Part shown: positions 44,501-53,007 of the stretch, piece by piece | Numbering within the stretch: position 1 is the first letter of the stretch | Layout of the letters: the number at the start of each line of letters is the position of its first letter | Assembly: GCA_004558185.1 (NCBI GenBank) | Contig: SFDP01000008.1 | Span: 36,517-100,516, forward strand | DNA: 64,000 bases | Reading direction: 5' to 3' | From: Lachnospiraceae bacterium | GTDB taxonomy: Bacteria; Bacillota; Clostridia; Lachnospirales; Lachnospiraceae | The notes under the pieces: model-generated | What the model was told of the DNA's origin: nothing | Databases searched by the model: none | The model's input: the letters and a program-made list of their open reading frames with translations, nothing else | Position numbers and translations under genes: made by a program

Positions 44501-46067
44501 TCAGCTTATTTATGATTTGAAAAATGCGAATAAGTATGCCCGTATTTCGGTGAAGCTGGTGTCAGAGGCCGGAGTAGGAACGGTAGCTGCCGGGGTAGCA
44601 AAGGCAGGAGCAGGTGTAATCCTCATTTCCGGCTATGATGGAGGAACGGGAGCAGCACCCTTAAGCTCCATTCACAGTGCAGGGCTTCCCTGGGAGCTGG
44701 GGCTGGCAGAAACCCACCAGACGCTGGTGCTGAATGGCTTGCGGGACCGGGTAGTGGTGGAAACTGACGGAAAACTGATGAGTGGTCGGGACGTGGCCAT
44801 AGCCGCTCTTCTGGGAGCAGAGGAATTTGGTTTTGCCACCGCACCCCTGGTAACCCTGGGCTGTGTGATGATGCGGGTCTGCCATCAGGATACCTGTCCG
44901 ATGGGAATTGCCACCCAGAATCCCGAGCTGAGAAAACGGTTTGCCGGAAAACCGGAATATGTGGAAAACTTCATGCGTTTTATTGCCAGGGAGCTGAGAG
45001 AATATATGGCCCGGCTGGGAGTCCGCAGCATTGAAGAAATGGTGGGGAGGACAGACTTGCTGAAGAAGAAGGAAGGGCTCACCGGACAGGCGGCAAAGGT
45101 AGATTTAAGCTGTATTCTTCAGGCCAGTACAGAAACCGAAAGGGACAGGGCTCTCTTCCATCCTGACAGGGTGTACGATTTTGCCCTGGAAAAAACCAAA
45201 GATGAAGCAATACTCTTGTCTGATAAAGAGATACAGAGGGCTATTCAAAAAGGAAAGCAAAAGAAGCTGGAGGTGAAGCTGACCAATATCGATCGTACCT
45301 TTGGGACACTATTGGGAGCCGAGATGACCAGACAGCACCCAGAGGGTATGCCTGAGGATACCATTACCATTTCCTGCAAAGGAGCCGGAGGACAGAGCTT
45401 TGGAGCCTTTATTCCTGCCGGACTTACTTTAACCCTGGCAGGAGACAGCAATGATTACTTTGGAAAGGGACTTTCCGGTGGTAAGCTGGCAGTGTTTGCT
45501 CCTGCTGAGGCTGGTTATGAGCCGGAGGAAAATATCATCATCGGGAATGTAGCCCTTTATGGAGCAACCAGGGGAGAGGCCTATATAGCAGGCAGGGCAG
45601 GAGAACGCTTTGGTATTCGCAATTCCGGGGCCACAGCGGTAGTAGAAGGAGTAGGCGAGCATGGACTGGAATATATGACCGGAGGAAAAGTGGTGGTGCT
45701 TGGTCCTACAGGAAAGAATTTTGCGGCCGGAATGAGCGGTGGTGTGGCCTATGTACTGGATGAAGAAAACTGTCTTTACCGGAACCTGAATAAAGAAATG
45801 GTATTGATGGAAAAAGTGGAGACATCCTTTGACAAGGACAGTCTGAAAGAACTGCTTAAAAATCATGTGGCCTATACCGGCTCCAAAAAAGCTGCAAAGG
45901 TCTTAGAGCAGTTTGACGAATATCTGCCTAAATTCAAAAAAATTATTCCTGAGGATTACAAGCGGATGCTGCAGTTGTCTTCCCAGTTTGAGGAACAGGG
46001 AATGAGTGGAGAGCAGGCGCAGATAGAGGTTTTTTATGCAGGTATTTCGGATAAAGGGGCAGAATAA
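41508..46067 (+). CDS. gltB: Glutamate synthase large subunit
   Basis: Large chain of GOGAT, converting glutamine plus 2-oxoglutarate to two glutamates. The 1519-residue protein has an Ntn amidotransferase domain with nucleophile Cys21 (EHDNCGIGA, after a 20-residue propeptide), a central domain, the FMN-binding synthase domain (from about 860; GAMSYGSISQEAHE, GGEGGESDER-like loop), the CCHQDTCP-type cluster ligands (MMRVCHQDTCPMGIATQ, about 1121-1137) for a 3Fe-4S centre, and a C-terminal beta-helix GXGXG domain. AAGGAGGAG lies before the ATG. Followed by gltD after 64 bp. Confidence 0.97.
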   Translation: MGQEGYRKQGLYSPQWEHDNCGIGAIVNIQGKASHRIVDDALKIVENLEHRAGKDAKGETGDGVGILTQISHKFFKKVCAKEGIEIGAEREYGVGMFFFPQNELKRSQAKKMFEIIVEKEGLNFLGWREVPVYPEVLGQKARACMPVILQAFIKKPQELEKGLEFDRRLYVVRRVFEQSTDNSYVPSLSSRTIVYKGMFLVGQLRTFFGDLQDEDYESAIAMVHSRFSTNTNPSWERAHPNRLMVHNGEINTIKGNADKMLAREETLHSEKFSSEEMTKVLPVVNTGGSDSAMLDNTLEFLTMSGMELPLAAMIAIPEPWSHNDTISQERRDFYQYYATMMEPWDGPASILFSDGDVMGAILDRNGLRPSRYYICDDGRLILSSEVGVLDVDEAHILKKERLHPGKMLLVDTRQKRVISDEELKEQYAKKEPYGEWLDSNLIHLADLKIPNEKVPSIEGEKRARLQKAFGYTYEEYRNGIYAMALNGTEQIGAMGTDTPLAVLSKEYQPLFYYFKQLFAQVTNPPIDAVREKIVTSTNVYVGKNGNLLEEKPENCQVLKIHNPILTDLDLLKITTMKKTGFKVSKVPIIYFKSTPIERVLDHLFVEVDRAYKEGTNILVLSDRGVDENHVALPSLLAVAAVHKHLVQTKKCTAMSLILESGEPREVHDFATLLGYGASAINPYLAHATIAQLVEEGLLNKDYYAAVEDYDHAILHGIVKIASKMGISTIQSYQGSKIFEAIGISQGVIDRYFTGTVSPIGGIELKDIAEATDAQHSRAFDPLGLETDLTFASMGRHKMKAQGEKHRYNPQTIHLLQQATKEADYDKFKTYTELVDKEETGYLRSLMDFNFPETGIPLEEVESEESIVKRFKTGAMSYGSISQEAHEALAIAMNRLQGKSNSGEGGESDERLESAGTAHDRSSAIKQVASGRFGVTSRYLVSAKEIQIKMAQGAKPGEGGHLPGKKVYPWIAKTRHSTPGVGLISPPPHHDIYSIEDLAQLIYDLKNANKYARISVKLVSEAGVGTVAAGVAKAGAGVILISGYDGGTGAAPLSSIHSAGLPWELGLAETHQTLVLNGLRDRVVVETDGKLMSGRDVAIAALLGAEEFGFATAPLVTLGCVMMRVCHQDTCPMGIATQNPELRKRFAGKPEYVENFMRFIARELREYMARLGVRSIEEMVGRTDLLKKKEGLTGQAAKVDLSCILQASTETERDRALFHPDRVYDFALEKTKDEAILLSDKEIQRAIQKGKQKKLEVKLTNIDRTFGTLLGAEMTRQHPEGMPEDTITISCKGAGGQSFGAFIPAGLTLTLAGDSNDYFGKGLSGGKLAVFAPAEAGYEPEENIIIGNVALYGATRGEAYIAGRAGERFGIRNSGATAVVEGVGEHGLEYMTGGKVVVLGPTGKNFAAGMSGGVAYVLDEENCLYRNLNKEMVLMEKVETSFDKDSLKELLKNHVAYTGSKKAAKVLEQFDEYLPKFKKIIPEDYKRMLQLSSQFEEQGMSGEQAQIEVFYAGISDKGAE

Positions 46068-46078
46068 AGGAAACAGGG

Positions 46079-46129
46079 GATGCACAAATCCCGGAGATTA
46101 AAATGCTGCTAAAGCAGCAGAATGAGAGG
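46079..46129 (+). repeat. Leader hairpin element, copy c (before gltD)
   Basis: GATGCACAAATCCCGG...TTAAAAT-GCTGC-TAAA-GCAGC-AGAATGAGAGG. The stem is 46105-46109/46114-46118 and GAGAGG (46124-46129) is the gltD SD. GGGAT/ATCCC (46077-46081/46088-46092) can form a first small hairpin. Confidence 0.7.
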
Positions 46130-46131
46130 TA

Positions 46132-47619
46132 ATGATGGGAAAACCAACAGGCTTTTTAGAATATGAACGAGTAGATGGACCCCAAACAGGGCCGGGAGAG
46201 CGAATCAATCATTTTAACGAATTTCATGGAAAGCTGCCCTTAAAGGAGCAGCAAAAGCAGGGAGCCAGGTGTATGGACTGTGGGGTTCCCTTCTGCCAGT
46301 CCGGGTGTGAGCTGGCAGGAATGACCTCCGGCTGCCCTTTAAACAATCTGGTTCCGGAAATGAATGATCTGGTGTATCAGGGCAACTGGGAACGGGCTTA
46401 CAGCCGATTGGAGAAGACACATAATTTTCCTGAATTTACCTGTCGGGTCTGTCCTGCTCTTTGTGAGGCAGCCTGTACCTGCGGGATACACAGCGAACCG
46501 GTGGCTACCAAGGCAAATGAAAAGGCGGTAATCGAATATGCCTTTCAGAACGGCTTGGTAAAGCCCCATATACCCAAGGTGAGAACAGGGAAGAAGGTGG
46601 CTGTGATCGGCAGCGGCCCGGCAGGACTGGCAGCAGCAGATCAGTTGAACAAGCGGGGACATCTGGTTACGGTATACGAAAGAAAGGATCGCCCCGGGGG
46701 CTTGTTAATGTATGGCATTCCTAATATGAAACTGGAAAAGGAGGTTGTTGACAGGAGAATCCGACTGATGGAAGAAGCAGGAATCCGTTTCCTTTGTAAT
46801 CAGGATGTAGGAAAGGATATTACGGGAGAGGAATTGCTGGCAGAATACGATCGGGTGATTCTGGCCTGTGGAGCCTCTGAACCCAGGGATATCGCTGTTC
46901 CCGGAAGGGAAGCTAAGGGAATTCACTTTGCGGTGGATTTTCTGAGCCGGGTGACCAAAGCATTGTTAGACGGGGAGGGAAAGAAGCCCTTTTTTGAGGA
47001 AGTAAAAGGAAAAAAAGTTCTAGTGATTGGCGGCGGCGATACAGGAAACGACTGTGTGGGAACAGCCATCCGATTGGGAGCAGAAAGCGTAATCCAGTTG
47101 GAAATGATGCCCAGGCCATCGGAAGAAAGACTGGGGAGCAATCCCTGGCCACAGTGGCCTAAAATTCTGAAAACGGATTATGGTCAGCAGGAGGCTATTC
47201 TCAAGTGGGGGCAGGATCCCAGGGTTTATCAGACCACCGTCACCGAATTTTTATCGGGAGAACAGGGACAGGTAGTGGGAGTACGCACAATAGAGCTGGA
47301 GCCAAAGAAGGATGAGAAAAGCGGAAGAATGCTGATGCTGCCGAAGGAGGGAAGTGAAAAAGAGATGGAGGCAGACCTGGTGCTGATTGCCGCAGGATTT
47401 TTAGGCTCCCAGGGTTACATTCGGGATACATTTGGTGTAGAATGTAACGAAAGAACCAATGTAAAAACCCGGGAAAACTCTTATGCCACTAATATAGACC
47501 GGGTATTTGCAGCAGGAGATATGCGAAGAGGACAATCCCTGGTAGTGTGGGCCATTGCAGAAGGGCGCAGAGTGGCAAAGCAAGTGGACAAGTCCATGAT
47601 GGGCTACAGCAATCTTTAA
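46132..47619 (+). CDS. gltD: Glutamate synthase small subunit
   Basis: NAD(P)H-oxidising flavoprotein chain of GOGAT, 495 residues. N-terminal Fe-S domain has two Cys groups: [11 protein letters not shown] and [14 protein letters not shown] (about 47-125). Then the FAD motif [13 protein letters not shown] (about 159-171) and the NADPH motif [13 protein letters not shown]. It delivers electrons through 4Fe-4S centres to GltB. ATGs at 46132 and 46135 are both possible behind the leader-repeat SD. Co-directional with gltB and glnA. Confidence 0.97.
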   Translation: MMGKPTGFLEYERVDGPQTGPGERINHFNEFHGKLPLKEQQKQGARCMDCGVPFCQSGCELAGMTSGCPLNNLVPEMNDLVYQGNWERAYSRLEKTHNFPEFTCRVCPALCEAACTCGIHSEPVATKANEKAVIEYAFQNGLVKPHIPKVRTGKKVAVIGSGPAGLAAADQLNKRGHLVTVYERKDRPGGLLMYGIPNMKLEKEVVDRRIRLMEEAGIRFLCNQDVGKDITGEELLAEYDRVILACGASEPRDIAVPGREAKGIHFAVDFLSRVTKALLDGEGKKPFFEEVKGKKVLVIGGGDTGNDCVGTAIRLGAESVIQLEMMPRPSEERLGSNPWPQWPKILKTDYGQQEAILKWGQDPRVYQTTVTEFLSGEQGQVVGVRTIELEPKKDEKSGRMLMLPKEGSEKEMEADLVLIAAGFLGSQGYIRDTFGVECNERTNVKTRENSYATNIDRVFAAGDMRRGQSLVVWAIAEGRRVAKQVDKSMMGYSNL

Positions 47620-47672
47620 GAAAAAAGACAGGAACCATCTAAGAGCATTGTACGGGGAGAGGGAGAGCAGGA

Positions 47673-48986
47673 ATGGAGGTAGAAATGAAAACGAAGGAAG
47701 ATATTTTAGCCTTATTGGAGGAAGAAGATGTGGAATTTGTCCGTCTGCAGTTTACGGATATGTTTGGCAATCTGAAGAATGCAGCAGTAACTGCAAGACA
47801 GCTTGAGAGAGTCTTGGATCATGATTATGCCTTTGACAGTTGTGCCATGTTCGATCAGAACGGTGGAAAAGGAGAGGATATTTATCTGAAGCCGGATCTG
47901 GATACCTTCGTGATCCTGCCCTGGAGACCGCAGCAGGGCAAGGTGGCCAGACTGTTATGTGATGTTTACACTCAGTCCGGTGAACCTTATGAAATGAGCT
48001 CCAGAAGGATTTTACAGAAGGTAATTGATGAGGCAAAGAAAAAGGGCTATACCTTTTTTGTAGACCCGGAATGTGAATTCTTCCTGTTCCATACGGATGA
48101 AAACGGAATGCCTACGGCTCTCACCCATGAGCAGGCCGGTTATATGGATGTAGGGCCTGTAGATCTGGGAGAAAATGCAAGGCGGGAAATGGTACTGACC
48201 CTGGAAGAAATGGGCTTTGAAATTGAGTCCTCTCACCATGAGGCGGCTCCGGCTCAGCATGAAATTGACTTTCAGGAGGCAGAAGCCCTGGCCATGGCGG
48301 ACTCCATCGTCACCTTTAAATCGGCTGTTCGCTCCATCGCCAGACGCTTTGGTCTTCATGTAACCTTTATGCCAAAACCGAAGTCAGGAGTGGCCGGAAG
48401 CGGTTTACATTTGAACTTTTCTTTATATAAAGAGGGAAAAAATCTCTTTTCATTAGGGGAAAAAGGGGAGGTAAGCCAGGAAGCGTTAATGTTTATGGGA
48501 GGGATCATGGCTCATGCAAAGGCAATCTGTGCCATATCCAATCCCCTGGTCAATTCCTATAAGCGCCTGATCACAGGCTTTGATGCGCCTCTGGAAATGC
48601 TGTGGACAGTGGGAAATCAGAATGCCATGCTAAGGCTGAGAAACCGGCGGGGAGAAAACAGCAAGATCGAGCTCAGATTTCCGGATCCCTCCTCCAATCC
48701 TTATCTGGTGATTGCACTGGCTCTGGCAGCAGGAATGGACGGTATCGATCGAAGGCTAAATCCGGGAAAGGAAGCCAATGCCCTGATGGCAGATGCGGGG
48801 CAGGTAGAAACCCTTCCCATGTCTCTCAGGGAGGCAGTAGGCTATTTAAGGCAGGATAAGCTGCTGGAACAGGTTCTTGGACAGGAATTTACGGATATCT
48901 ACTGTAAGGCCAAGATGCAGGAGTGGAATACCTATATGGCTCAGGTATCCGATTGGGAAGTGGAAACCTATTTAAACAGAGTATAG
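47673..48986 (+). CDS. glnA: Glutamine synthetase, type I
   Basis: GSI, 437 residues, the short GSI-alpha form without the adenylylation-loop Tyr region. Hallmarks: N-terminal beta-grasp VEFVRLQFTDMFGNLKN (about 20-36), metal site VDPECEFFLF (about 130-139), EAAPAQHEIDF, SGLHLNFSL (GSGLHxN), and NRRGENSKIELRFPDPSSNPYL with the NRxxxxRxE-type end. It is the second glutamine synthetase in this window, unrelated in class to glnN. The start at 47673 or the ATG at 47685 (SD GGAGGT) are possible. The ANTAR regulator begins 10 bp after it. Confidence 0.96.
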   Translation: MEVEMKTKEDILALLEEEDVEFVRLQFTDMFGNLKNAAVTARQLERVLDHDYAFDSCAMFDQNGGKGEDIYLKPDLDTFVILPWRPQQGKVARLLCDVYTQSGEPYEMSSRRILQKVIDEAKKKGYTFFVDPECEFFLFHTDENGMPTALTHEQAGYMDVGPVDLGENARREMVLTLEEMGFEIESSHHEAAPAQHEIDFQEAEALAMADSIVTFKSAVRSIARRFGLHVTFMPKPKSGVAGSGLHLNFSLYKEGKNLFSLGEKGEVSQEALMFMGGIMAHAKAICAISNPLVNSYKRLITGFDAPLEMLWTVGNQNAMLRLRNRRGENSKIELRFPDPSSNPYLVIALALAAGMDGIDRRLNPGKEANALMADAGQVETLPMSLREAVGYLRQDKLLEQVLGQEFTDIYCKAKMQEWNTYMAQVSDWEVETYLNRV

Positions 48987-48996
48987 AGGAGGGAGT

Positions 48997-49542
48997 ATGG
49001 GCAGTATAATTATTGCATTGCCCAAGCTCCAGGACGGAAAACATATTCGTGAAATTTTAGCACGCTTTGGCTTAAATACGGCAAAGGTCTGCACCTTAGG
49101 CTCGCAGGTGCTTTCAGAACTTCAGCACCTGGACAGCGGGGTAGTGATCTGTGGCTTGCGCCTGCTGGATATGCACTATAGCCAGCTTGCAGAATATCTG
49201 CCGGATTATTTTGAAATGCTGCTTTTGGCCTCTCCTGCCAATCTGGCCGGAAAGCCCGAAAATATGATGGGACTGGCCATGCCTCTTAAGGCGGCGGAGC
49301 TGGTGGGTACCGTAGAAATGATGCTGACGCAGCTTGCCAGAAGAATCAAGAAGGAAAAAGCCGGCCCCAAAAAGAGAACCCAGGCAGAACAAAATTATAT
49401 CAATAATGCGAAATGGCTGCTGATGGAGCGCAATCACCTGTCGGAGGAGGAGGCCTTCCGCTATCTCCAAAAGACCAGCATGGATAGTGGCACCAATATG
49501 GTGGAAACGGCGCAGATGATTCTGCTGATGATGGTGGAATAA
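48997..49542 (+). CDS. ANTAR-domain RNA-binding antiterminator (NitR/NasT-like)
   Basis: A 181-residue regulator. Residues 1-115 resemble a receiver domain, but the phospho-Asp strand reads VVICGLRLLD with no Asp at the usual site, so it is a pseudo-receiver. Residues about 125-181 form the three-helix ANTAR domain (QNYINNAKWLLMERNHLSEEEAFRYLQK). ANTAR proteins bind twin hairpins with hexaloops having A at 1 and G at 4 and prevent termination. In clostridia a like protein (NitR) follows glnA. Here it is 10 bp after glnA with a strong GGAGG, in one operon. Confidence 0.92.
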   Translation: MGSIIIALPKLQDGKHIREILARFGLNTAKVCTLGSQVLSELQHLDSGVVICGLRLLDMHYSQLAEYLPDYFEMLLLASPANLAGKPENMMGLAMPLKAAELVGTVEMMLTQLARRIKKEKAGPKKRTQAEQNYINNAKWLLMERNHLSEEEAFRYLQKTSMDSGTNMVETAQMILLMMVE

Positions 49543-49621
49543 CAAACAGGGGCTTTATGTGCACAGAATATGTTAGGAATACCGAAAAGGAAGGGCATGG
49601 TTTAACTGATGAGCAGTAAGG

Positions 49622-49638
49622 ATGGCCTTTGGGGCCAT
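49622..49638 (+). other. Short hairpin before dapL
   Basis: ATGGCC (49622-49627) and GGCCAT (49633-49638), 5-nt loop, ending 14 nt before the dapL start and next to its SD GGAAGG. Might affect initiation. Confidence 0.4.
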
Positions 49639-49652
49639 GAGAAAGGAAGGAT

Positions 49653-50870
49653 ATGTATACCATAAATGAACATTATTTAAAACTGCAGGGAAGCTATCTT
49701 TTTTCCACCATAGCAAAAAAGGTGTCAGAATACCAGAAGGAGCATCCCCAGGCAGAGGTTATCCGGCTGGGCATCGGAGATGTGACACAGCCTCTGGTAC
49801 CCGCTATTATTGAGGCTCTGCATAATGCAGTAGAGGAAATGGGAACTACAGAGGGATTTCATGGCTATGGGCCGGAGCAGGGCTATGAATTTTTAAGAGA
49901 ATGTATTGCCAGAGAGGACTATCAAAACAGAGGATGCCCAATCAGTGCTGAAGAAATCTTCATTTCTGACGGAGCAAAGCAGGATGTGGGTAACATTCAG
50001 GAAATCTTTGGTCTGGGGAATCGGGTGGCTGTCTGTGACCCTGTCTATCCGGTCTATGTAGATACTAACGTTATGGCAGGAAGGACAGGAGAGTTTAATG
50101 TCCGGACAGGAGGATACGAGGGGCTGATTTATTTAAAGTGCCTTGAGGAAAATGGCTTTTCCCCCAGACTGCCAGGGGAGAAGCCGGACTTGATCTATCT
50201 GTGCTTTCCCAATAATCCCACAGGAATGGCAATAACCAGGACTGCTTTGCAGGAATGGGTAGATTATGCCAATCAGAATGGTTCTGTTATTCTCTATGAC
50301 GCAGCGTACGAAGCCTATATTACAGAAGAAGGAATCCCTCACAGCATTTATGAGTGTGAAGGGGCAAGACGGTGCGCCATTGAATTTCACAGCTTTTCCA
50401 AGAATGCCGGCTTTACCGGCTTAAGACTGGGATATACGGTTATTCCCAGAGAGCTTAGCTGTAACGGAGTCAGCCTTCATGAGCTTTGGAACAGGCGTCA
50501 TGGCACGAAATATAACGGTGCGCCTTATCTTGTTCAGCGGGCCGGGGAGGCAGTATATTCCTCGGAAGGAAAGGCACAGTTAAAGGAGCAGGTGGCTTAT
50601 TATATGGAAAATGCCCGGCTTATCCGGGAGGGATTGAAGGCTGCAGGATTCACTGTATATGGTGGAGTGAATGCCCCCTATATCTGGCTCAAAGTACCGG
50701 AGAGAATGAGCAGTTGGGAGTTTTTTGATGATTTGCTAAAAAAGGCTCAGGTAGTGGGAACTCCCGGGGTCGGTTTCGGCCAGGGTGGAGAGGGCTTTTT
50801 CAGACTGACTGCTTTTGGAACCAGGGAAAATACGCTGAAGGCTCTGGAGCGGATTAAGAGGTTCTATTAG
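49653..50870 (+). CDS. dapL: LL-diaminopimelate aminotransferase
   Basis: PLP enzyme that converts tetrahydrodipicolinate directly to LL-diaminopimelate with glutamate as amino donor, feeding lysine and peptidoglycan. The 405-residue class I/II aminotransferase has DapL-type sequence: [15 protein letters not shown] (about 38-52), [23 protein letters not shown], and the PLP lysine in [16 protein letters not shown] (Lys about 249). Its use of glutamate links it to the adjoining GOGAT/GS genes. A short hairpin precedes its SD. Confidence 0.95.
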   Translation: MYTINEHYLKLQGSYLFSTIAKKVSEYQKEHPQAEVIRLGIGDVTQPLVPAIIEALHNAVEEMGTTEGFHGYGPEQGYEFLRECIAREDYQNRGCPISAEEIFISDGAKQDVGNIQEIFGLGNRVAVCDPVYPVYVDTNVMAGRTGEFNVRTGGYEGLIYLKCLEENGFSPRLPGEKPDLIYLCFPNNPTGMAITRTALQEWVDYANQNGSVILYDAAYEAYITEEGIPHSIYECEGARRCAIEFHSFSKNAGFTGLRLGYTVIPRELSCNGVSLHELWNRRHGTKYNGAPYLVQRAGEAVYSSEGKAQLKEQVAYYMENARLIREGLKAAGFTVYGGVNAPYIWLKVPERMSSWEFFDDLLKKAQVVGTPGVGFGQGGEGFFRLTAFGTRENTLKALERIKRFY

Positions 50871-50890
50871 GGTAAATGAAGAGATTAAAA

Positions 50891-51010
50891 TGATGTTAGG
50901 GTCAAAAGCCCCTAACTATGATACCTACGGATTGTTACGTACTTCGTACTCCCACAATCCTGCAAAATATTCGCATATCGTGGTGTTCAGACCTTTTGAC
51001 CCTGGTATCA
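50891..51010 (+). repeat. R1 element, copy 2 (120 bp, internal deletion)
   Basis: Nearly identical to copy 1 over its first ~95 nt and last ~25 nt but lacks a 41-nt segment holding the CCCACAT/ATGTGGG hairpin. Both ends are intact and flanked by TTAAAA direct repeats (50885-50890 and 51011-51016), a candidate target duplication. The deletion lies between short GTGG repeats. Confidence 0.8.
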
Positions 51011-51058
51011 TTAAAATAAGATAATTAGTGTTCGCAAAGAAGAATAGACCGGGCTGCA

Positions 51059-51092
51059 TCAACCCTATTTTCCTAGGAAATTATAGGGTTGA
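51059..51092 (+). other. Hairpin between R1 copy 2 and the chemoreceptor promoter
   Basis: TCAACCCTAT (51059-51068) and ATAGGGTTGA (51083-51092), perfect 10-bp stem, inner TTCCTAGGAA palindrome, no U-tract. Together with R1 and the promoter it fills the gap 50871-51224. Confidence 0.6.
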
Positions 51093-51116
51093 AGACAAAG
51101 AAGAATCATTTTTTTG

Positions 51117-51145
51117 TTGACCAGTATCGCAAAAAAAAGTATAAT
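51117..51145 (+). promoter_or_regulatory. SigA promoter of the chemoreceptor gene
   Basis: TTGACC (51117-51122), 17-bp spacer, TATAAT (51140-51145). A SigA-like, not flagellar SigD-like, sequence. Confidence 0.7.
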
Positions 51146-51224
51146 ATAGACAATTAGTAAGCACTATCTGCCTCGGAAAAAGAGATAAATAGTGGAAATT
51201 ATGCATACTGATGAATGGGGGATT

Positions 51225-52877
51225 ATGATGGAAAAGCGAATGAGAAAAGCATTTTTATCCAGTTTTAGGGTGATTCTGACCGCAATTATTGTTCTGTTTC
51301 TGGTCATTATTGTATCAGTAGGTACCATAAGTTATCAGAATAGCAAGATGGAACTGTGCACCGGATATCAAAGCCGTTTTCTGGCAGCGGAGGCAGCACA
51401 CTTTAAGTGGGGGATGAGTCTGAGCAATGCTCTTTTGAAAAATGAAGAATTTACCGGGCAGATGGACCCGACCAAATGTGACTTTGGACAGTTTCTTTAC
51501 AGTGACGAGGTGAAAAATTCCAAGGACTTTCAGGATTTTTATGAAAAGGTGGAGCCGCTGCACGCCAGGATTCATGAAGCGGCTCATACGATTATTGAAC
51601 TGCAGGATACCAATAAGACCGAAGCTATCCGGATATGGGATGAACAGGTATCCACGGATATTAACAGTCTGGTAAGTATCCTGGAGACAACCAAGGAGTT
51701 GGTTGAAACGCCGATAAAGAATGTAAAAATGATGCTGGGAGTTACCTATATCGTGATCATACTGGTCAGCATACTGGTAGTGACAGTTATTTTGATTAAT
51801 GCTTACAAGATATATGGTTATGTGAAGACAGATATCGTACTTCCCATTTATAAGCTAAAGGATGAAACGGCTAAGCTGGCTCAGGGGTATTTGGATTTGG
51901 ACTGCAAGGTGGAAACGGATAATGAGCTTTTAGATTTAGCCGAGTCCTTCCAGGCGGCAATTGACGAAATGAAGAAGTACATAAAGGCAGTTGAGTATGG
52001 AATGGAAAACTTTTCAGGAGGAGACTTTACCTGTACCTGTCCTATTCCTTTTAAGGGGGATTTTGAACCCATTCAGACGTCAGTGGAATCCTTTCAGGAA
52101 ACAATCAATGGGCTTTTGAGAAGTATCAGCGAGGTTTCTCACCAGGTGGATGCAGGAGCAGAGGACATTGCCGCAGGTGCTACAGAGCTTGCCATCAGTG
52201 CTGAGCAGCAGGCCGGCAGCGTACAGGAATTGTCTAACGCTGTAGGAGGAGTATCACATCAGATTCGTAACAGTGCCAAGTATGCCAAGGAGGCAGATTC
52301 CTATGGTATTCAGACCGGAGAAGCCATTGAGAAGAGCAGAAGAGAGATGGAACAGCTAATGGAAGCCATTACCAAGATAGGGGCAGCTTCATCTGATATC
52401 AGTAACATAATTATGACTATTGATGAGATTGCTTCCCAGACCAACCTGCTGGCGCTGAATGCGTCTATTGAAGCTGCCAGAGCGGGTGTGGCCGGAAAAG
52501 GCTTCGCAGTTGTAGCTGATGAGATTGGAAAGCTGGCACAGCAATCGGCGGATGCGTCTCAGGATATTGCAGCTTTAATTGAAAAATCGCTTCAGTTTAT
52601 TGAGGACGGACAGGCTTCGGCAGAGCAGATGAACAGAGGCTTCGAAATATTGGCAGACAGCTCGCATAAGGTTTTGGAAATGGTGGGAGAAATTGCTTCT
52701 GAGGTACAGGATCAGGCAGAAGCAGTGGAGAAGATTTCTGACAATATAGAAGAAATTTCCAATATTGTAGCCACTAATTCGGCTACTTCCCAGCAAAACT
52801 CTGCTACAAGCGAAGAATTGAGCAGTCAGGCAACCGTTTTGAGCAATCTTTTGAAGCAGTTTAAATTTAAAGAATAA
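51225..52877 (+). CDS. Methyl-accepting chemotaxis protein with extracytoplasmic CZB-like domain
   Basis: A 550-residue chemoreceptor-type protein. Transmembrane helices lie near 15-35 and 163-185; between them H59 (AHFKWG), C85 (KCDFGQFL), H113 and H117 ([10 protein letters not shown]) match the 3His-1Cys zinc site of CZB domains. A HAMP-like linker and a signalling domain (about 300-550) with [18 protein letters not shown] and [13 protein letters not shown] follow. CZB sensors respond to zinc or hypochlorite in other bacteria, usually from the cytoplasm. No chemotaxis or flagellar genes are near. The start has GGGGG upstream; ATG 51228 is also possible. Confidence 0.9.
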   Translation: MMEKRMRKAFLSSFRVILTAIIVLFLVIIVSVGTISYQNSKMELCTGYQSRFLAAEAAHFKWGMSLSNALLKNEEFTGQMDPTKCDFGQFLYSDEVKNSKDFQDFYEKVEPLHARIHEAAHTIIELQDTNKTEAIRIWDEQVSTDINSLVSILETTKELVETPIKNVKMMLGVTYIVIILVSILVVTVILINAYKIYGYVKTDIVLPIYKLKDETAKLAQGYLDLDCKVETDNELLDLAESFQAAIDEMKKYIKAVEYGMENFSGGDFTCTCPIPFKGDFEPIQTSVESFQETINGLLRSISEVSHQVDAGAEDIAAGATELAISAEQQAGSVQELSNAVGGVSHQIRNSAKYAKEADSYGIQTGEAIEKSRREMEQLMEAITKIGAASSDISNIIMTIDEIASQTNLLALNASIEAARAGVAGKGFAVVADEIGKLAQQSADASQDIAALIEKSLQFIEDGQASAEQMNRGFEILADSSHKVLEMVGEIASEVQDQAEAVEKISDNIEEISNIVATNSATSQQNSATSEELSSQATVLSNLLKQFKFKE

Positions 52878-52922
52878 GAGTTATACAAGTCTTATCATTA
52901 ATTTGAGATCAGTTGTAGCTTT

Positions 52923-52970
52923 AGGGCAAAAATCGTGGTGTAAATCACCAGGTTTTTGCCCTATTTTTTT
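52923..52970 (+). terminator. Strong terminator after the chemoreceptor gene
   Basis: AGGGCAAAAA (52923-52932) pairs with TTTTTGCCCT (52953-52962), with an inner GGTG/CACC stem, followed by ATTTTTTT. Confidence 0.93.
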
Positions 52971-53007
52971 AAAATGGAGGGATATAGGAAGCGGCCTGTT
53001 TCCTTTT

